The translations under genes and the position numbers were made by a program. Below the pieces are notes generated by a model. It had not been told where the DNA came from and ran no database searches. It saw only the letters and a program-made list of their open reading frames with translations. This document shows positions 7,436 through 16,345 of a stretch of DNA of 64,000 bases, one piece after another. Location of the stretch: contig JAZLGI010000003.1 of the NCBI GenBank assembly GCA_045616225.1, positions 5,201-69,200 on the forward strand, read 5' to 3'. Position 1 is the first letter of the stretch, and each line of letters starts with the position of its first letter. The stretch is from JAZLGI01 sp045616225 (GTDB lineage Bacteria; Spirochaetota; Spirochaetia; Sphaerochaetales; Sphaerochaetaceae).

Positions 7436-9286
7436 ATGGACAAAAGATTTCTTCCGGTAAACAGAAAAGATATGGATTCTCTGGGTTGGCAAAATGCAGA
7501 TATTCTCTTTCTTTCTGCAGATGCCTATGTAGACCATCCGTCTTTTGCAGGAGCACTCCTTTGCAGACTCCTGACGAGTAAAGGATACAAAGTGTGCATT
7601 GTTCCGCAACCGGACTGGAACAATCCTGATTATCTTGTTTCTCTGGGACGGCCTAATCTCTGTTGTATGATAAGCGGAGGCAACTTAGATTCCATGGTTG
7701 CACATTATACAAGCACCAGAAAAAAAAGAAGTGATGACAAATACTCTCCTGGCGGAAAAGCAGGATTAAGACCTGACAGACCTGTAATAGCCTACACAAA
7801 CCTTGTGAGAAGGGCTTTCAAAGATATGCCTGTAATCATAGGCGGTCTTGAAGCTTCTTTGAGAAGACTGGCACATTATGATTATTGGCAGGATATTGTC
7901 AAAAAATCTATTTTGTTGGATTCCAAAGCAGACTTGCTTGTATTTGGAATGGGAGAAAAACAAACTCTGGAAATTGCTTCAAGATTAAAAAAAGGAGAAC
8001 AAATAAGCACTTTCCATGACATCAAGGGAACCTGTTACTGCGTAAACGAAAAAAACAAAGATTCTCTTGGTCCATTTAAAACAATTGAACTTCCAAGTTT
8101 TGAAGCTGTTTCAGAAAGAGATAAAGTAACCAACACTCCAACTCAGAATGGAAAACTTGCATTTGCAACGGCTTTTAACATAGCAATGCAACATGAAAAT
8201 CCTTTTGATTCCTGTTGTCTTGTTCAGCCTTGCAATGGAAGAATAGTGGTTCAAAATCCTCCGGCAGAACCTTTATCTCAAAAAGAATTTGATGAACTAT
8301 ATGAACTGCCTTATTCAAGAACATGGCATCCTATGTATGACAAGGATAACGGTGTTCCTGCATTAGCTGAAGTTCAGTTTTCCATAACCTCTTCAAGAGG
8401 TTGTTTTGGCTCCTGTTCTTTCTGTGCCATAACCAATCATCAGGGACGTATCATCCAAACAAGAAGTATTCAATCATTGGTTAAGGAAGCCACCGTTTTA
8501 ACTCATCATCCGGACTTCAAAGGTTACATAAATGACCTAGGCGGACCAACGGCAAATTTCCAGTGTCCTTCATGTGAAAAACAAACAACAAAAGGACCTT
8601 GTTCAAACAGAGAATGTCTCTTTCCAAAACCTTGTCCAAATGTAAAAGATTCTCATGAAATTTACTTGGAAAAACTGCGTGCAGTAGCATCTGTTCCGGG
8701 TGTGAAAAAAGTGTTCATAAGAAGTGGAATACGCTTTGACTATCTTATGCTTTGCACTCCTGAAAAAACAAGAGAAAAATTCATAAAGGAACTGGTGGCA
8801 AATCACGTAAGCGGTCAACTGAAAATAGCTCCTGAACATGTATCTGAAGAAGTCCTGTCTTGCATGGGGAAAAGCCCTGTGAACGTGTATGATTCTTTCA
8901 AAAAATCTTTCTTTGAAGAAAACAGAAAACAAGGCAAGAGACAGTACCTTATTCCTTACTTTATTGCAGCCCATCCGGGGGCAACTTTGGACAGTGCTGT
9001 TGAGCTTGCACTTTACATGAAAAAAGAGGGTTTTGTCCCGGATCAAGTCCAGGAATTTTATCCTACTCCTGCAACGGTTTCCACCTGTATGTATTACACC
9101 GGATTGGACCCGCGACCTGGTAAAAACCTGGTAAAAGTGTATGTTCCAAAGGGAAGAGACGCAAATCTTCAGAGGGCATTGCTCCAGTTTAACAAACCGC
9201 AAAATAAAGCTATGGTAATTGAAGCACTTAAAAAAGCAAAAAAGCCTGGTTTAATCCAGGTTTTAACCGGGAAAATTGAAAAATGA
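7436..9286 (+). CDS. YgiQ family radical SAM protein
   Basis: 616 aa. The N-terminus (FLPVNRKDMDSLGW ... ADAYVDHPSFAGALLCRLL) is diagnostic of the YgiQ family. A cobalamin-binding-like region is followed by the radical SAM core, with the cluster motif C-x3-C-x2-C in SSRGCFGSCSFCAIT (~319-333). Several more cysteines occur at CPSCEKQTTKGPCSNRECLFPKPC. Family members are large radical SAM enzymes of unknown substrate, conserved across anaerobes. The gene probably has a leaderless transcript. It is followed with a 4-bp ATGA overlap by a MATE transporter, so the two are co-expressed, although no functional link is known. Confidence 0.93.
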   Translation: MDKRFLPVNRKDMDSLGWQNADILFLSADAYVDHPSFAGALLCRLLTSKGYKVCIVPQPDWNNPDYLVSLGRPNLCCMISGGNLDSMVAHYTSTRKKRSDDKYSPGGKAGLRPDRPVIAYTNLVRRAFKDMPVIIGGLEASLRRLAHYDYWQDIVKKSILLDSKADLLVFGMGEKQTLEIASRLKKGEQISTFHDIKGTCYCVNEKNKDSLGPFKTIELPSFEAVSERDKVTNTPTQNGKLAFATAFNIAMQHENPFDSCCLVQPCNGRIVVQNPPAEPLSQKEFDELYELPYSRTWHPMYDKDNGVPALAEVQFSITSSRGCFGSCSFCAITNHQGRIIQTRSIQSLVKEATVLTHHPDFKGYINDLGGPTANFQCPSCEKQTTKGPCSNRECLFPKPCPNVKDSHEIYLEKLRAVASVPGVKKVFIRSGIRFDYLMLCTPEKTREKFIKELVANHVSGQLKIAPEHVSEEVLSCMGKSPVNVYDSFKKSFFEENRKQGKRQYLIPYFIAAHPGATLDSAVELALYMKKEGFVPDQVQEFYPTPATVSTCMYYTGLDPRPGKNLVKVYVPKGRDANLQRALLQFNKPQNKAMVIEALKKAKKPGLIQVLTGKIEK

Positions 9287-10623
9287 CAATATCAGAAGAT
9301 AAGAAAAAATTCGGCAAATTATTGCTTGTTTCGGCTTTGCCTGTAACTCTACAGAACTTGTTACAGAACTCCCTCTCTTTCATTGATACGTTAATGATAG
9401 GTCAACTTGGAGAAGTTGAAATTGCTGCCGTGGGATTAACAAACCAGATGTACTTTCTCATTAGTGTAATCATGTTTGGAATCTCAAGCGGAGCCTCTAT
9501 TTTTACAAGCCAATACTGGGGTTCAAAAGATGAAAAAAGATTGCTTCAAACCTTTGGAGTTGCCGTCACTTTGGGTGTACTTTTTTCCTCTGTTTTTTCT
9601 GTTTTATCAATCTTTTTTCCTCATCTTCTCATGAAGATTTTCATTGACGAAAAGACTGTAGTCAATGCAGGTTGTACTTACCTTAAATGGGTTGGAATCA
9701 GCTACATTTTCACCGCCATTTCTATGATAATTAGCATTACTTTGAGAAGCACCGGAGACATGAAAAATCCTATGCGTGCAACGTTCATTTCAATGGTGTG
9801 CAATGTCATAGGAAATTACCTTCTCATCTTTACCGCAAAACTTGGTATTATGGGTGCTGCCATAGCCACAACATTATCCCGTTTGATAGAACTGTGTGCT
9901 TTGATTTTTCTCTTAGGAAAAAGCCAAATCAATTTTAATTTGAGGACTTGTTTTTCATACGATTTTTCATTTGTCAAAAGAATCCTCAAGACAGCTTTTC
10001 CTGTCATTCTTGATGATTCATTATGGGCTATTGGAATGACTGTCTACAAAGCCGTTTATTCCAGAATGGGAATTAGTGTTCTGGCTGCATCAAATGTTAC
10101 AGAAGCAGTTCAGGATATTATCTTTGTAGTTCAGATTGGAATGGGTGCAGCCATCTCTGTTTTGATTGGAAATGAAATAGGAAAAGGCAATGAAGAACAG
10201 GCAAATAAAATGGCAAGATGGAGTATCTTCTGGGTTCTTCCGGTAAGCCTTGCTTGTGTTATTATCATGGCCTTGATTGCTCCTTTCATTCCGTATTTGT
10301 TTAACATAGATTCTTCCGTAAAGACCATTACTACTCTTGCCCTTTTTGCTATGTCTGCAACCTTACCTGTTAAATTTATGAATCACATTCTTATTACCGG
10401 TGTCTTAAGAAGCGGTGGAGATACCAAGTTTCTTTTGTTTACGGAAATGTTCAGTATTTGGTGCATTGGAGTTCCAATGGCTTATTTGTCAGGCATTGTT
10501 CTTGCCTTGCCTCTTTGGGCAGTTTATCTGTTTGTTGCTTTGGAAGAAGTGTCAAAAGTTTTCATTTTGACCCCTAGAACGCTTAAAGGAAAATGGATAA
10601 CAAACTTCACAGTAACAAGATAG
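9283..10623 (+). CDS. MATE family multidrug/Na+ antiporter
   Basis: 446 aa with twelve predicted transmembrane segments in two MatE repeats (first from ~14, second from ~240). Typical family segments are visible: LPVTLQNLLQNSLSFIDTLMIGQLG at the N-terminus, the following AAVGLTNQMYF, and GASIFTSQYWGSKD. MATE proteins export cationic drugs or metabolites in exchange for Na+ or H+ across the inner membrane. The start overlaps the ygiQ stop by ATGA, showing translational coupling. The substrate is unknown. A short gap with a ribosome site separates it from the next secreted protein gene. Confidence 0.92.
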   Translation: MTISEDKKKFGKLLLVSALPVTLQNLLQNSLSFIDTLMIGQLGEVEIAAVGLTNQMYFLISVIMFGISSGASIFTSQYWGSKDEKRLLQTFGVAVTLGVLFSSVFSVLSIFFPHLLMKIFIDEKTVVNAGCTYLKWVGISYIFTAISMIISITLRSTGDMKNPMRATFISMVCNVIGNYLLIFTAKLGIMGAAIATTLSRLIELCALIFLLGKSQINFNLRTCFSYDFSFVKRILKTAFPVILDDSLWAIGMTVYKAVYSRMGISVLAASNVTEAVQDIIFVVQIGMGAAISVLIGNEIGKGNEEQANKMARWSIFWVLPVSLACVIIMALIAPFIPYLFNIDSSVKTITTLALFAMSATLPVKFMNHILITGVLRSGGDTKFLLFTEMFSIWCIGVPMAYLSGIVLALPLWAVYLFVALEEVSKVFILTPRTLKGKWITNFTVTR

Positions 10624-10670
10624 TGATTTTTTTTATAATATATTTTATGATTCAGGAAGGAGCTCCAAAA

Positions 10671-11414
10671 ATGAAAAAAACCATAGTGCTTTTTGTTATT
10701 TTCTTTTTAGTATGTCCTGTTATCTTTGCAGCCCAGTTTTTAGGTGCAGATCAGAGCCTTAATATCAACGGAGCATTTACTTTCATGCTCCTCAGCAACC
10801 AACTTCCAAAAACTGCAGAACAAAAGAGAGATAATCAAAGTTTTTCTGTTTATGAAGCAAACGCAATAGGTTTTAAAGTAGAAGCTCAATACGATAAAAA
10901 AGATTTTCCGGTAGATTTGTATCTCAACGGAACATTCACATTTCCCAATAAGTATAAATTAGCTTCAAATTCAGTTAACAAATTTAATTTAGAAGCAGCA
11001 AATGCCTTATTTGATGATGCCAGAACTTATTGGACAATGACAAAAATTGCCTTTGGAGCTCTTTATGATTTAAATTTTGGTTTTGATAATGAAAAACTTC
11101 CTCTCTATTTCAAAGTGGGTGGAGGTATTAATTACAGTTATCTGCTCACCAAAAATACTTGTACTAAAAATTCAATCAAATTTTCAGATGTTCAGAATTA
11201 TGAAAGTATTGGCGTAGAAATAAAAACAGATGTTAAATACTTCATAGGAAGCAATATGTATGCGCAATTTGGATTAGATGCAGGATATTCATTCCTTGGT
11301 TTTTATTCCGATATGGTGAGATTGGGAGATGACTACCACGGAACAAAAGTTCCTATTCAATTTGCTTCCGGTTTTAACATGACAGCAAACTTAGGCTTAT
11401 CTTATTCATTCTGA
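10671..11414 (+). CDS. Secreted protein, probable outer-membrane beta-barrel, function unknown
   Basis: 247 aa from the ATG at 10671, chosen because AGGAAGGAGC lies just upstream and the protein then opens with a standard signal peptide (MKKTIVLFVIFFLVCPVIFA/AQF). An upstream in-frame start at 10593 would bury the signal and is rejected. The mature part has repeated amphipathic strands (FKVEAQYDKKDFPVDLYLNGTFTF; YAQFGLDAGYSFLGFY) and ends in the aromatic strand MTANLGLSYSF, with a terminal Phe typical of BAM-assembled outer-membrane proteins. It resembles the small OmpW/OprF-like barrels common in treponemes, but no family is firmly recognised. Confidence 0.75.
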   Translation: MKKTIVLFVIFFLVCPVIFAAQFLGADQSLNINGAFTFMLLSNQLPKTAEQKRDNQSFSVYEANAIGFKVEAQYDKKDFPVDLYLNGTFTFPNKYKLASNSVNKFNLEAANALFDDARTYWTMTKIAFGALYDLNFGFDNEKLPLYFKVGGGINYSYLLTKNTCTKNSIKFSDVQNYESIGVEIKTDVKYFIGSNMYAQFGLDAGYSFLGFYSDMVRLGDDYHGTKVPIQFASGFNMTANLGLSYSF

Positions 11415-11419
11415 ATAAA

Positions 11420-11461
11420 AAAGGCTGCAACCCAGTCAATATGACTTTTGTTACAGCCTTT
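11420..11461 (+). terminator. Nested-hairpin terminator, copy A of a dispersed repeat
   Basis: The outer stem AAAGGCTGCAAC (11420-11431) pairs with GTTACAGCCTTT (11450-11461). An inner stem AGTCA/TGACT lies at 11434-11438 and 11442-11446. A T-rich run follows (TTTCTTTTTTTT from 11469). The same two-storey design recurs at 58271-58316 after gdhA. It lies between convergent genes and may terminate both. Confidence 0.75.
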
Positions 11462-11478
11462 GTAATTGTTTCTTTTTT

Positions 11479-12924
11479 TTATTTGATTATCTCAAGCAAA
11501 TGTTTCACGAATTCATAAAGACGCTTTGTTGAACTTATAGAAAGCTTTTCATTGACAGAATGAACGTCAAACAAATCCGGTCCAATGGAAACACTGTCCA
11601 TGCCTTCTATCTTGCTGTTTATAACACCACATTCAAGACCTGCATGAATTGCAGTAACTACAGGATCTTTACCCATTTTGTCTTTCCAGGCTTTTGCACA
11701 GAATGCAGCAAGTTCTGAATCTGGATTTGGGGTCCAAGATGGGTATCCGTCACCTATTTGAGTTTCAAAGTCATAGCAGTCAAAGATATTCTTTATTGTA
11801 TTCACAAGATAAAACTTTGCACTTTCCACAGAACTTCTGACACTAACTTCTACATGGAAGCTTTCCTCATTTAACTTGGCAATTGCCAGGTTGTCTGAAG
11901 TTTCCACAATTCCTTCCAATGACTTTGAAATAGAATGAACTCCGTGAGGAACTGTGAACAGTGAATTAATAATTTCCAGGGAATCTCCAGGTAATACACC
12001 GTATTTTACATCTGACAACTCAGGCATACACTTTGAGCAGTGATGTTCTTCCGTAAAACCGGAATCCTGAATTGCGTATTCTTTTTTAATATCCTCAAAA
12101 ACAGAAAGAACTTGTTTCATTATTTCTTTTTTATGCTTTGCAGAAAAAGAAACGATACAACTTGCGGTTGAAGGAATGACATTTCTTCTTGTTCCACCTT
12201 CAAAGCTACAAAGCATAAACGGGTGTCCTGCATAATCAATGGCTTTAAGCATTCTTGCCAAAGCTTTAACAGCATTAAGACGCTGATGATGAATCTCTCC
12301 GCCACTGTGTCCGCCTTTTAAACCGGAAACCGTAATTCTGACCTTTTCCCAATCTGAAGGAATCTCATCAAAAGAAACAGCATGATTTGCAACAAGATCT
12401 ATACCTCCTGCACATCCTACGTAAATAACACCTTCTTCTTCACTGTCCAAGTTAATCATTTTCCTACTTTTGATTAAGCTTTCATCCAATGCATAGGCGC
12501 CATCCATTCCTGTTTCTTCTTTATAAGTAAAAATAGCTTCAAGTTTTCCGTGCTTTGCATTTGGGTCTGTAAAAACAGACATTATCATAGCTACTGCTAT
12601 TCCATTATCTCCGCCAAGACTGGTATCCTTTGCTTTTAGCCAATCCCCGTCCTCATACACTTCTATAGGGTCTTTTGTAAAATCATGTTTGCTGTCAGGA
12701 GTTCTGACACACACCATATCCATATGTCCCTGAAGAGCCACTACCGGTACATTTTCAAAGCCCGGGGTAGCATCCTTATAAACAATGATGTTACCGGTTT
12801 TGTCCTGTTTTGCCTCCAAAGAGTTATCTTTAGCCCAAGACAAGATGTATTCTCTCATTCCGTCTTCATTTCCGCTTTCACGTGGAATGTTGCAAATCTG
12901 CTTAAAGTAATCAAATGTATCCAT
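11479..12924 (-). CDS. pepD: Aminoacyl-histidine dipeptidase (M20C, PepD)
   Basis: 481 aa, the usual length. The metal-binding motifs of the M20 family are present: LQGHMDMVC (His/Asp, ~75-85), the bridging Asp in SLGGDNGIAVAM (~115-125), and YKEETGMDGAYAL with the catalytic Glu pair (~145). Lid-domain residues GLKGGHSGGEIH (~205) and the C-terminal HAGLECG complete the site. It hydrolyses Xaa-His and related dipeptides with two zinc ions in the cytoplasm. The start at 12924 follows a good ribosome site (AAGGAGTC, 7-nt gap). It lies 24 bp downstream of the YgjP-type peptidase gene, probably in one operon. Confidence 0.95.
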   Translation of the reverse strand: MDTFDYFKQICNIPRESGNEDGMREYILSWAKDNSLEAKQDKTGNIIVYKDATPGFENVPVVALQGHMDMVCVRTPDSKHDFTKDPIEVYEDGDWLKAKDTSLGGDNGIAVAMIMSVFTDPNAKHGKLEAIFTYKEETGMDGAYALDESLIKSRKMINLDSEEEGVIYVGCAGGIDLVANHAVSFDEIPSDWEKVRITVSGLKGGHSGGEIHHQRLNAVKALARMLKAIDYAGHPFMLCSFEGGTRRNVIPSTASCIVSFSAKHKKEIMKQVLSVFEDIKKEYAIQDSGFTEEHHCSKCMPELSDVKYGVLPGDSLEIINSLFTVPHGVHSISKSLEGIVETSDNLAIAKLNEESFHVEVSVRSSVESAKFYLVNTIKNIFDCYDFETQIGDGYPSWTPNPDSELAAFCAKAWKDKMGKDPVVTAIHAGLECGVINSKIEGMDSVSIGPDLFDVHSVNEKLSISSTKRLYEFVKHLLEIIK

Positions 12925-12948
12925 AATTAAGACTCCTTTTTTACCTCA

Positions 12949-13644
12949 TTAAAATAATGAATGAATTGCATGCGTTCTGTCCACATGCTTTAACATAAGT
13001 TCTCTGTTTTTTAGATCAGGCATGAATTTTCCCATCTCTGTCCAAAATGCCTCACTATGATTAGGATGTTTCAGATGGCAAAGTTCATGAAGTACAGTCA
13101 TATCAATAAGCTTTTCATCAAGACAAGCCGTCATTGCACTTATTTTAATCTCTTTTCTGCGACAATAACAAACGCCCCATCTGCTTTTTGAATTGTTTAC
13201 AGAAAAAACAGGCACATCCACTTCCAGCAAAGAACTCCAAAACGGAATTCTATTTGAAATGAAATGCTCAAGCTGTTTTTTGTAAAATTCAAAAAGTGCT
13301 TTTCTTATTTTTTCTTTATCGTGAATGTCTTTCTGTGAAACTATTATAAGATTGTTTTCTTGATGAACAGCTTTTTTACCTTCCATTACTTTTAAAGTAT
13401 AATCATTTCCCCAAAAGGGAATTAACTCTCCTGTTTCATAAGAATAAGGTTTTAACAAAACACTGTGTTTTTTAATCCAGTCTTTATTTGAAGATATAAA
13501 ATCCCTTATCTCAGAGTCAGATTTTAAGGTATTGCAGCTTACTTCCAGTTGCCCTCTTGGATTAATATGCATTCTAACGCTTTTTTGTCCTGGTTTTCTT
13601 TTCAGGATAAAGCTTATGTCTTCAAAAGTTGAATACTTAGTCAT
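12949..13644 (-). CDS. YgjP-like metallopeptidase-domain protein (DUF45, SprT-like fold)
   Basis: 231 aa. The zinc site VLHELCHLKHPNHSEAFW contains HExxH (HELCH, ~183-187) and the third ligand His of the NHSEAFW motif. The family hallmarks SRWGVCYCRRKEIKISAM and the N-terminal RPGQKSVRMHINPRGQLEVSC are also present. The YgjP/DUF45 group is predicted to be a zinc protease and is often a partner of type I restriction loci, but none is present here. The substrate is unknown. It is divergent from the TraB-family gene with only 22 bp between the starts, and it shares a symmetrical -10 element with it. Confidence 0.9.
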   Translation of the reverse strand: MTKYSTFEDISFILKRKPGQKSVRMHINPRGQLEVSCNTLKSDSEIRDFISSNKDWIKKHSVLLKPYSYETGELIPFWGNDYTLKVMEGKKAVHQENNLIIVSQKDIHDKEKIRKALFEFYKKQLEHFISNRIPFWSSLLEVDVPVFSVNNSKSRWGVCYCRRKEIKISAMTACLDEKLIDMTVLHELCHLKHPNHSEAFWTEMGKFMPDLKNRELMLKHVDRTHAIHSLF

Positions 13645-13658
13645 TTCTTACTATTATA
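13629..13658. promoter_or_regulatory. Overlapping divergent promoters sharing one -10 element
   Basis: Plus strand: TTGAAT (13629-13634), 17-bp spacer, TATTAT (13652-13657), nine bases to the ATG at 13667. Minus strand: TATAAT at 13658-13653, eight bases to the ATG at 13644. The core CTATTATAG is nearly its own complement, so a single -10 box can serve both directions. Neither gene has a ribosome site. Confidence 0.55.
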
Positions 13659-13666
13659 GCAGATAT

Positions 13667-14863
13667 ATGAAAACAGAACACCTCAGCGACACAATCAACA
13701 AAATATACATGGACAACGGTGACATAATCACCTTAATAGGAACTGCTCACGTAAGTGCAAACAGCGTAGAAGAAGTTTCACGCGTAATTGACGAAGTTCA
13801 ACCGGATAGAGTCTGCCTTGAATTAGACCAGGCCAGAATGGATAGCAAAACAAAAGAAAACGATTATTCAAACATGGACTTGGGAAAAGTTTTTAAAGAA
13901 GGAAAAACCTTTTTAGTCTTGGCAAATACTATTTTGGCTTCTTATCAGAAAAAAATGGGAACTCAGGTAGGTGGAATTACTCCGGGAGAAGAAATTCTTT
14001 CAGCCGGAAGAATTGCCAAAGAAAGAAATATTCCTGTTTCCCTTTGTGACAGAGATATTAATACCACCTTCAAAAGAGCATGGAGAATGAGTAGCTTCAC
14101 CAACAAAATAAAAATGATTGGGACTCTTCTTTCCAGTGCTTTTGACAAAGAAGAATATACGGCAGAAGAACTTGAGAATCTTAAGAACACAGACAATATC
14201 CAGGAAATGCTTAACGAAGTTGCAAAAGAACTTCCGGCTGCAAAAACGGCTCTTATTGATGAGAGAGACAGATTTTTGGCAACAAGCATTGTACAAGCAC
14301 CTGGACATAACAAAGTTGCAATCATAGGTGCAGGACATGCAAAAGGTGTTATTGAAACAATAAGTAAGGTAGAAAACGGAACTCTTTCTTCAAATTTAAC
14401 AGACATCTCATCTGTTCCGGCTGCTTCAAAAACCGGAAAAATTGCAGGTTGGATTATTCCTATTCTCATTATAGGCTTTGTTATTTATTCATGTCTTACT
14501 TATGGTTTTGATCAGGGAGTAAGATATTTCCTGGTTTGGGCTGGTTCAAACGCAGCCGCAACAATGCTTTTTGCAATTCTTTCTATTGCACATCCGTTAA
14601 ACTGGCTTGTTGCGGCATTAAGTGCGCCAATAGCAGTAATGAACCCTGTTCTTGGAGTTGGAATTTTCACAGGTATAGCAGAAAGTAAACTTAGAAAACC
14701 AAAAGTCAAAGATTTTGAAAATCTTTCTGATGATGTTGGAAAACTCAAAGGCTGGTTCAAAAACAGAGTACTTCATGCTTTCTTAATTTTCTTCACAACC
14801 AGCCTTGGAAGCATTTTGGGAACATTTGTACTGTTCCCTGTAATGCTTAGAGTTTTGGGTTAG
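13667..14863 (+). CDS. TraB/PrgY family membrane protein
   Basis: 398 aa from the ATG at 13667. A longer reading frame from 13532 would run inside the divergent gene and lacks the family start. The N-terminal TraB domain opens with ITLIGTAHVSANSVEEVSRVIDEVQPDRVCLELD, the GTAHVS and xLE motifs of this family. A conserved NKVAIIGAGHAKGVI block follows at ~205. The C-terminal third has four hydrophobic segments (from IAGWIIPILIIGFVIYSC). In enterococci the homologue TraB/PrgY reduces pheromone activity. The chromosomal role is unknown, though the fold is related to EreA/ChaN and gumN-like proteases. Predicted leaderless mRNA. Confidence 0.88.
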   Translation: MKTEHLSDTINKIYMDNGDIITLIGTAHVSANSVEEVSRVIDEVQPDRVCLELDQARMDSKTKENDYSNMDLGKVFKEGKTFLVLANTILASYQKKMGTQVGGITPGEEILSAGRIAKERNIPVSLCDRDINTTFKRAWRMSSFTNKIKMIGTLLSSAFDKEEYTAEELENLKNTDNIQEMLNEVAKELPAAKTALIDERDRFLATSIVQAPGHNKVAIIGAGHAKGVIETISKVENGTLSSNLTDISSVPAASKTGKIAGWIIPILIIGFVIYSCLTYGFDQGVRYFLVWAGSNAAATMLFAILSIAHPLNWLVAALSAPIAVMNPVLGVGIFTGIAESKLRKPKVKDFENLSDDVGKLKGWFKNRVLHAFLIFFTTSLGSILGTFVLFPVMLRVLG

Positions 14864-14938
14864 AGCAATTTTCAAAAATGATTTTCTCCTCGCAAATCCA
14901 AATCCATTGTCCACAAAGCTTAGTTTTGAAATTTGCTC
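14863..14938. repeat. Imperfect inverted repeat between convergent genes, with a 20-bp word shared with 62875-62894
   Basis: The arms 14863-14877 and 14924-14938 match at 14 of 15 positions. The segment 14912-14931 is identical over 20 bases to 62875-62894, where it also forms the right arm of an inverted repeat just after a stop codon. It lies between the convergent TraB and radA genes and may terminate both. Confidence 0.6.
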
Positions 14939-14939
14939 G

Positions 14940-16286
14940 TTAATTTTTAAATCTTAGAGCATCTTTTATTTTCTGACACTTTCTCACAATTAATTTTGAA
15001 TCAAAACTTTGGGAATAAGGAATCATAGCCTTTTCAAATCCCATTTCATAAGCAGTTTTGAGTCTTCTCTCTGCAAAACTTACAGGTCTGACCTCTCCTG
15101 CCAAAGAAAGTTCTCCAAAACATAACATTTTTGCCGGTAACGTAGCATCATTAGCTGCAGACCAAAGAGCAATTGCAATAGCAAGATCTACGGAAACATC
15201 ATTTACCTTCACACCACCGGCTACATTCACATAGATATCTTTGTCAGTAAGCCTTACATTTGCATGACGCTCCAGAATTGCAGCAATTCTTGTTACCCTA
15301 GAAGAATCTATCCTGTCTGAATAAACACGGCTATAGCCCGTTTTTGCCTCTACAACAAGGGCCTGTATTTCTACCATGAATGTCCTGGAACCTTCAACTA
15401 TTGCCGTAAATGCAATTCCCGGAGGAAGAATATCATCTTCCCTCTCGCTGATAAAAAAGCTTGAAGGATCTTTTACTCCTTCAAGACCTTGACTTGTCAT
15501 TAAGAAAATTCCAATTTCATCTACACTTCCAAATCTGTTCTTAGCCGCCCTAATTAATCTCACACCCATGGAAGCCTGTTCAAAATACAGAACAGTATCT
15601 ACCATATGTTCTACGATTTTTGGACCTGCAATTGTTCCTTCTTTTGTTACATGCCCAATGAAAAAAACTGTAATTCCAATTCTCTTTGCAAGACTTATTA
15701 TGTCCAGACAACAGGATTTCATCTGTGAAACAGACCCTGCAGAAGATGAGATTTCTTCTGACACAAGTGTTTGCAGAGAATCTATAACAGCAATTTGAGG
15801 TTTCTCTTTTTCAAGGATAGTAAGGATTCCTCCCAATCTTGTTTCGCAGCAAATATTAATCTTTTTTGTGTCAAGATTAAGTCTTTCTGCTCTCTGCCTT
15901 ACCTGACTGGGACTTTCTTCTCCGGAAACATATAAAACTTTTCTATCAGAACTGCATTTGGCAACAACCTGAAGCATAAGTGTAGATTTTCCTATTCCCG
16001 GTTCTCCTCCTACAAGAATGGCAGAGGCTCTTACAATACCTCCGCCAAGAACTCTATCCAATTCTGATATTCCGCTGTCAAATCTGAATTCCGTTTCATA
16101 AGGGACATCTGACAATGCAACTGAATTTGCAGTTTGTGAGTCTTCCTTACTAAGTTTGTTTTTTGGACTTAATTTCTCTTCTGTAAAGGAATTCCAAGCT
16201 CCACACTCAGGACATCTTCCCAACCATTTAGAGCTTGAAAAACCACAATCAGAACAGACAAATCTAGTAATTTCTTCTTTTGCCAT
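14940..16286 (-). CDS. radA: DNA repair protein RadA
   Basis: 448 aa, normal length. The N-terminal four-Cys zinc finger CSDCGFSSSKWLGRCPECG (~10-28) is followed by a RecA-like core. That core has Walker A GEPGIGKST (~92-100), Walker B IAVIDSLQTL, and the RadA-specific KNRFGS motif (~253-258). A C-terminal Lon-like domain follows (GGVKVNDVSVDLAIAIALWSA). RadA drives branch migration in recombination in the cytoplasm. The gene follows the dual-family immunophilin gene by about 60 bp and ends two bases from the inverted repeat that separates it from the TraB gene. Confidence 0.97.
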   Translation of the reverse strand: MAKEEITRFVCSDCGFSSSKWLGRCPECGAWNSFTEEKLSPKNKLSKEDSQTANSVALSDVPYETEFRFDSGISELDRVLGGGIVRASAILVGGEPGIGKSTLMLQVVAKCSSDRKVLYVSGEESPSQVRQRAERLNLDTKKINICCETRLGGILTILEKEKPQIAVIDSLQTLVSEEISSSAGSVSQMKSCCLDIISLAKRIGITVFFIGHVTKEGTIAGPKIVEHMVDTVLYFEQASMGVRLIRAAKNRFGSVDEIGIFLMTSQGLEGVKDPSSFFISEREDDILPPGIAFTAIVEGSRTFMVEIQALVVEAKTGYSRVYSDRIDSSRVTRIAAILERHANVRLTDKDIYVNVAGGVKVNDVSVDLAIAIALWSAANDATLPAKMLCFGELSLAGEVRPVSFAERRLKTAYEMGFEKAMIPYSQSFDSKLIVRKCQKIKDALRFKN

Positions 16287-16345
16287 TTTTTAATAAGCAC
16301 TCCTAACTAACTATTTTTACCCTGCGCAGCCGGAGTTCTTTACAA

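Noticed and set aside
10593..10670. N-terminal extension of the barrel-like protein at 10671
   Set aside because: The extension overlaps the MATE gene, and the ribosome site and signal peptide point to 10671.
11503..11511. Second parS site (TGTTTCACG inside pepD)
   Set aside because: Only the left half matches. The right half (AATTCAT) does not fit the palindrome.
13532..13666. Longer N-terminus for the TraB protein
   Set aside because: It would be read through the divergent gene's 5' end and lacks family similarity. The promoter lies inside it.
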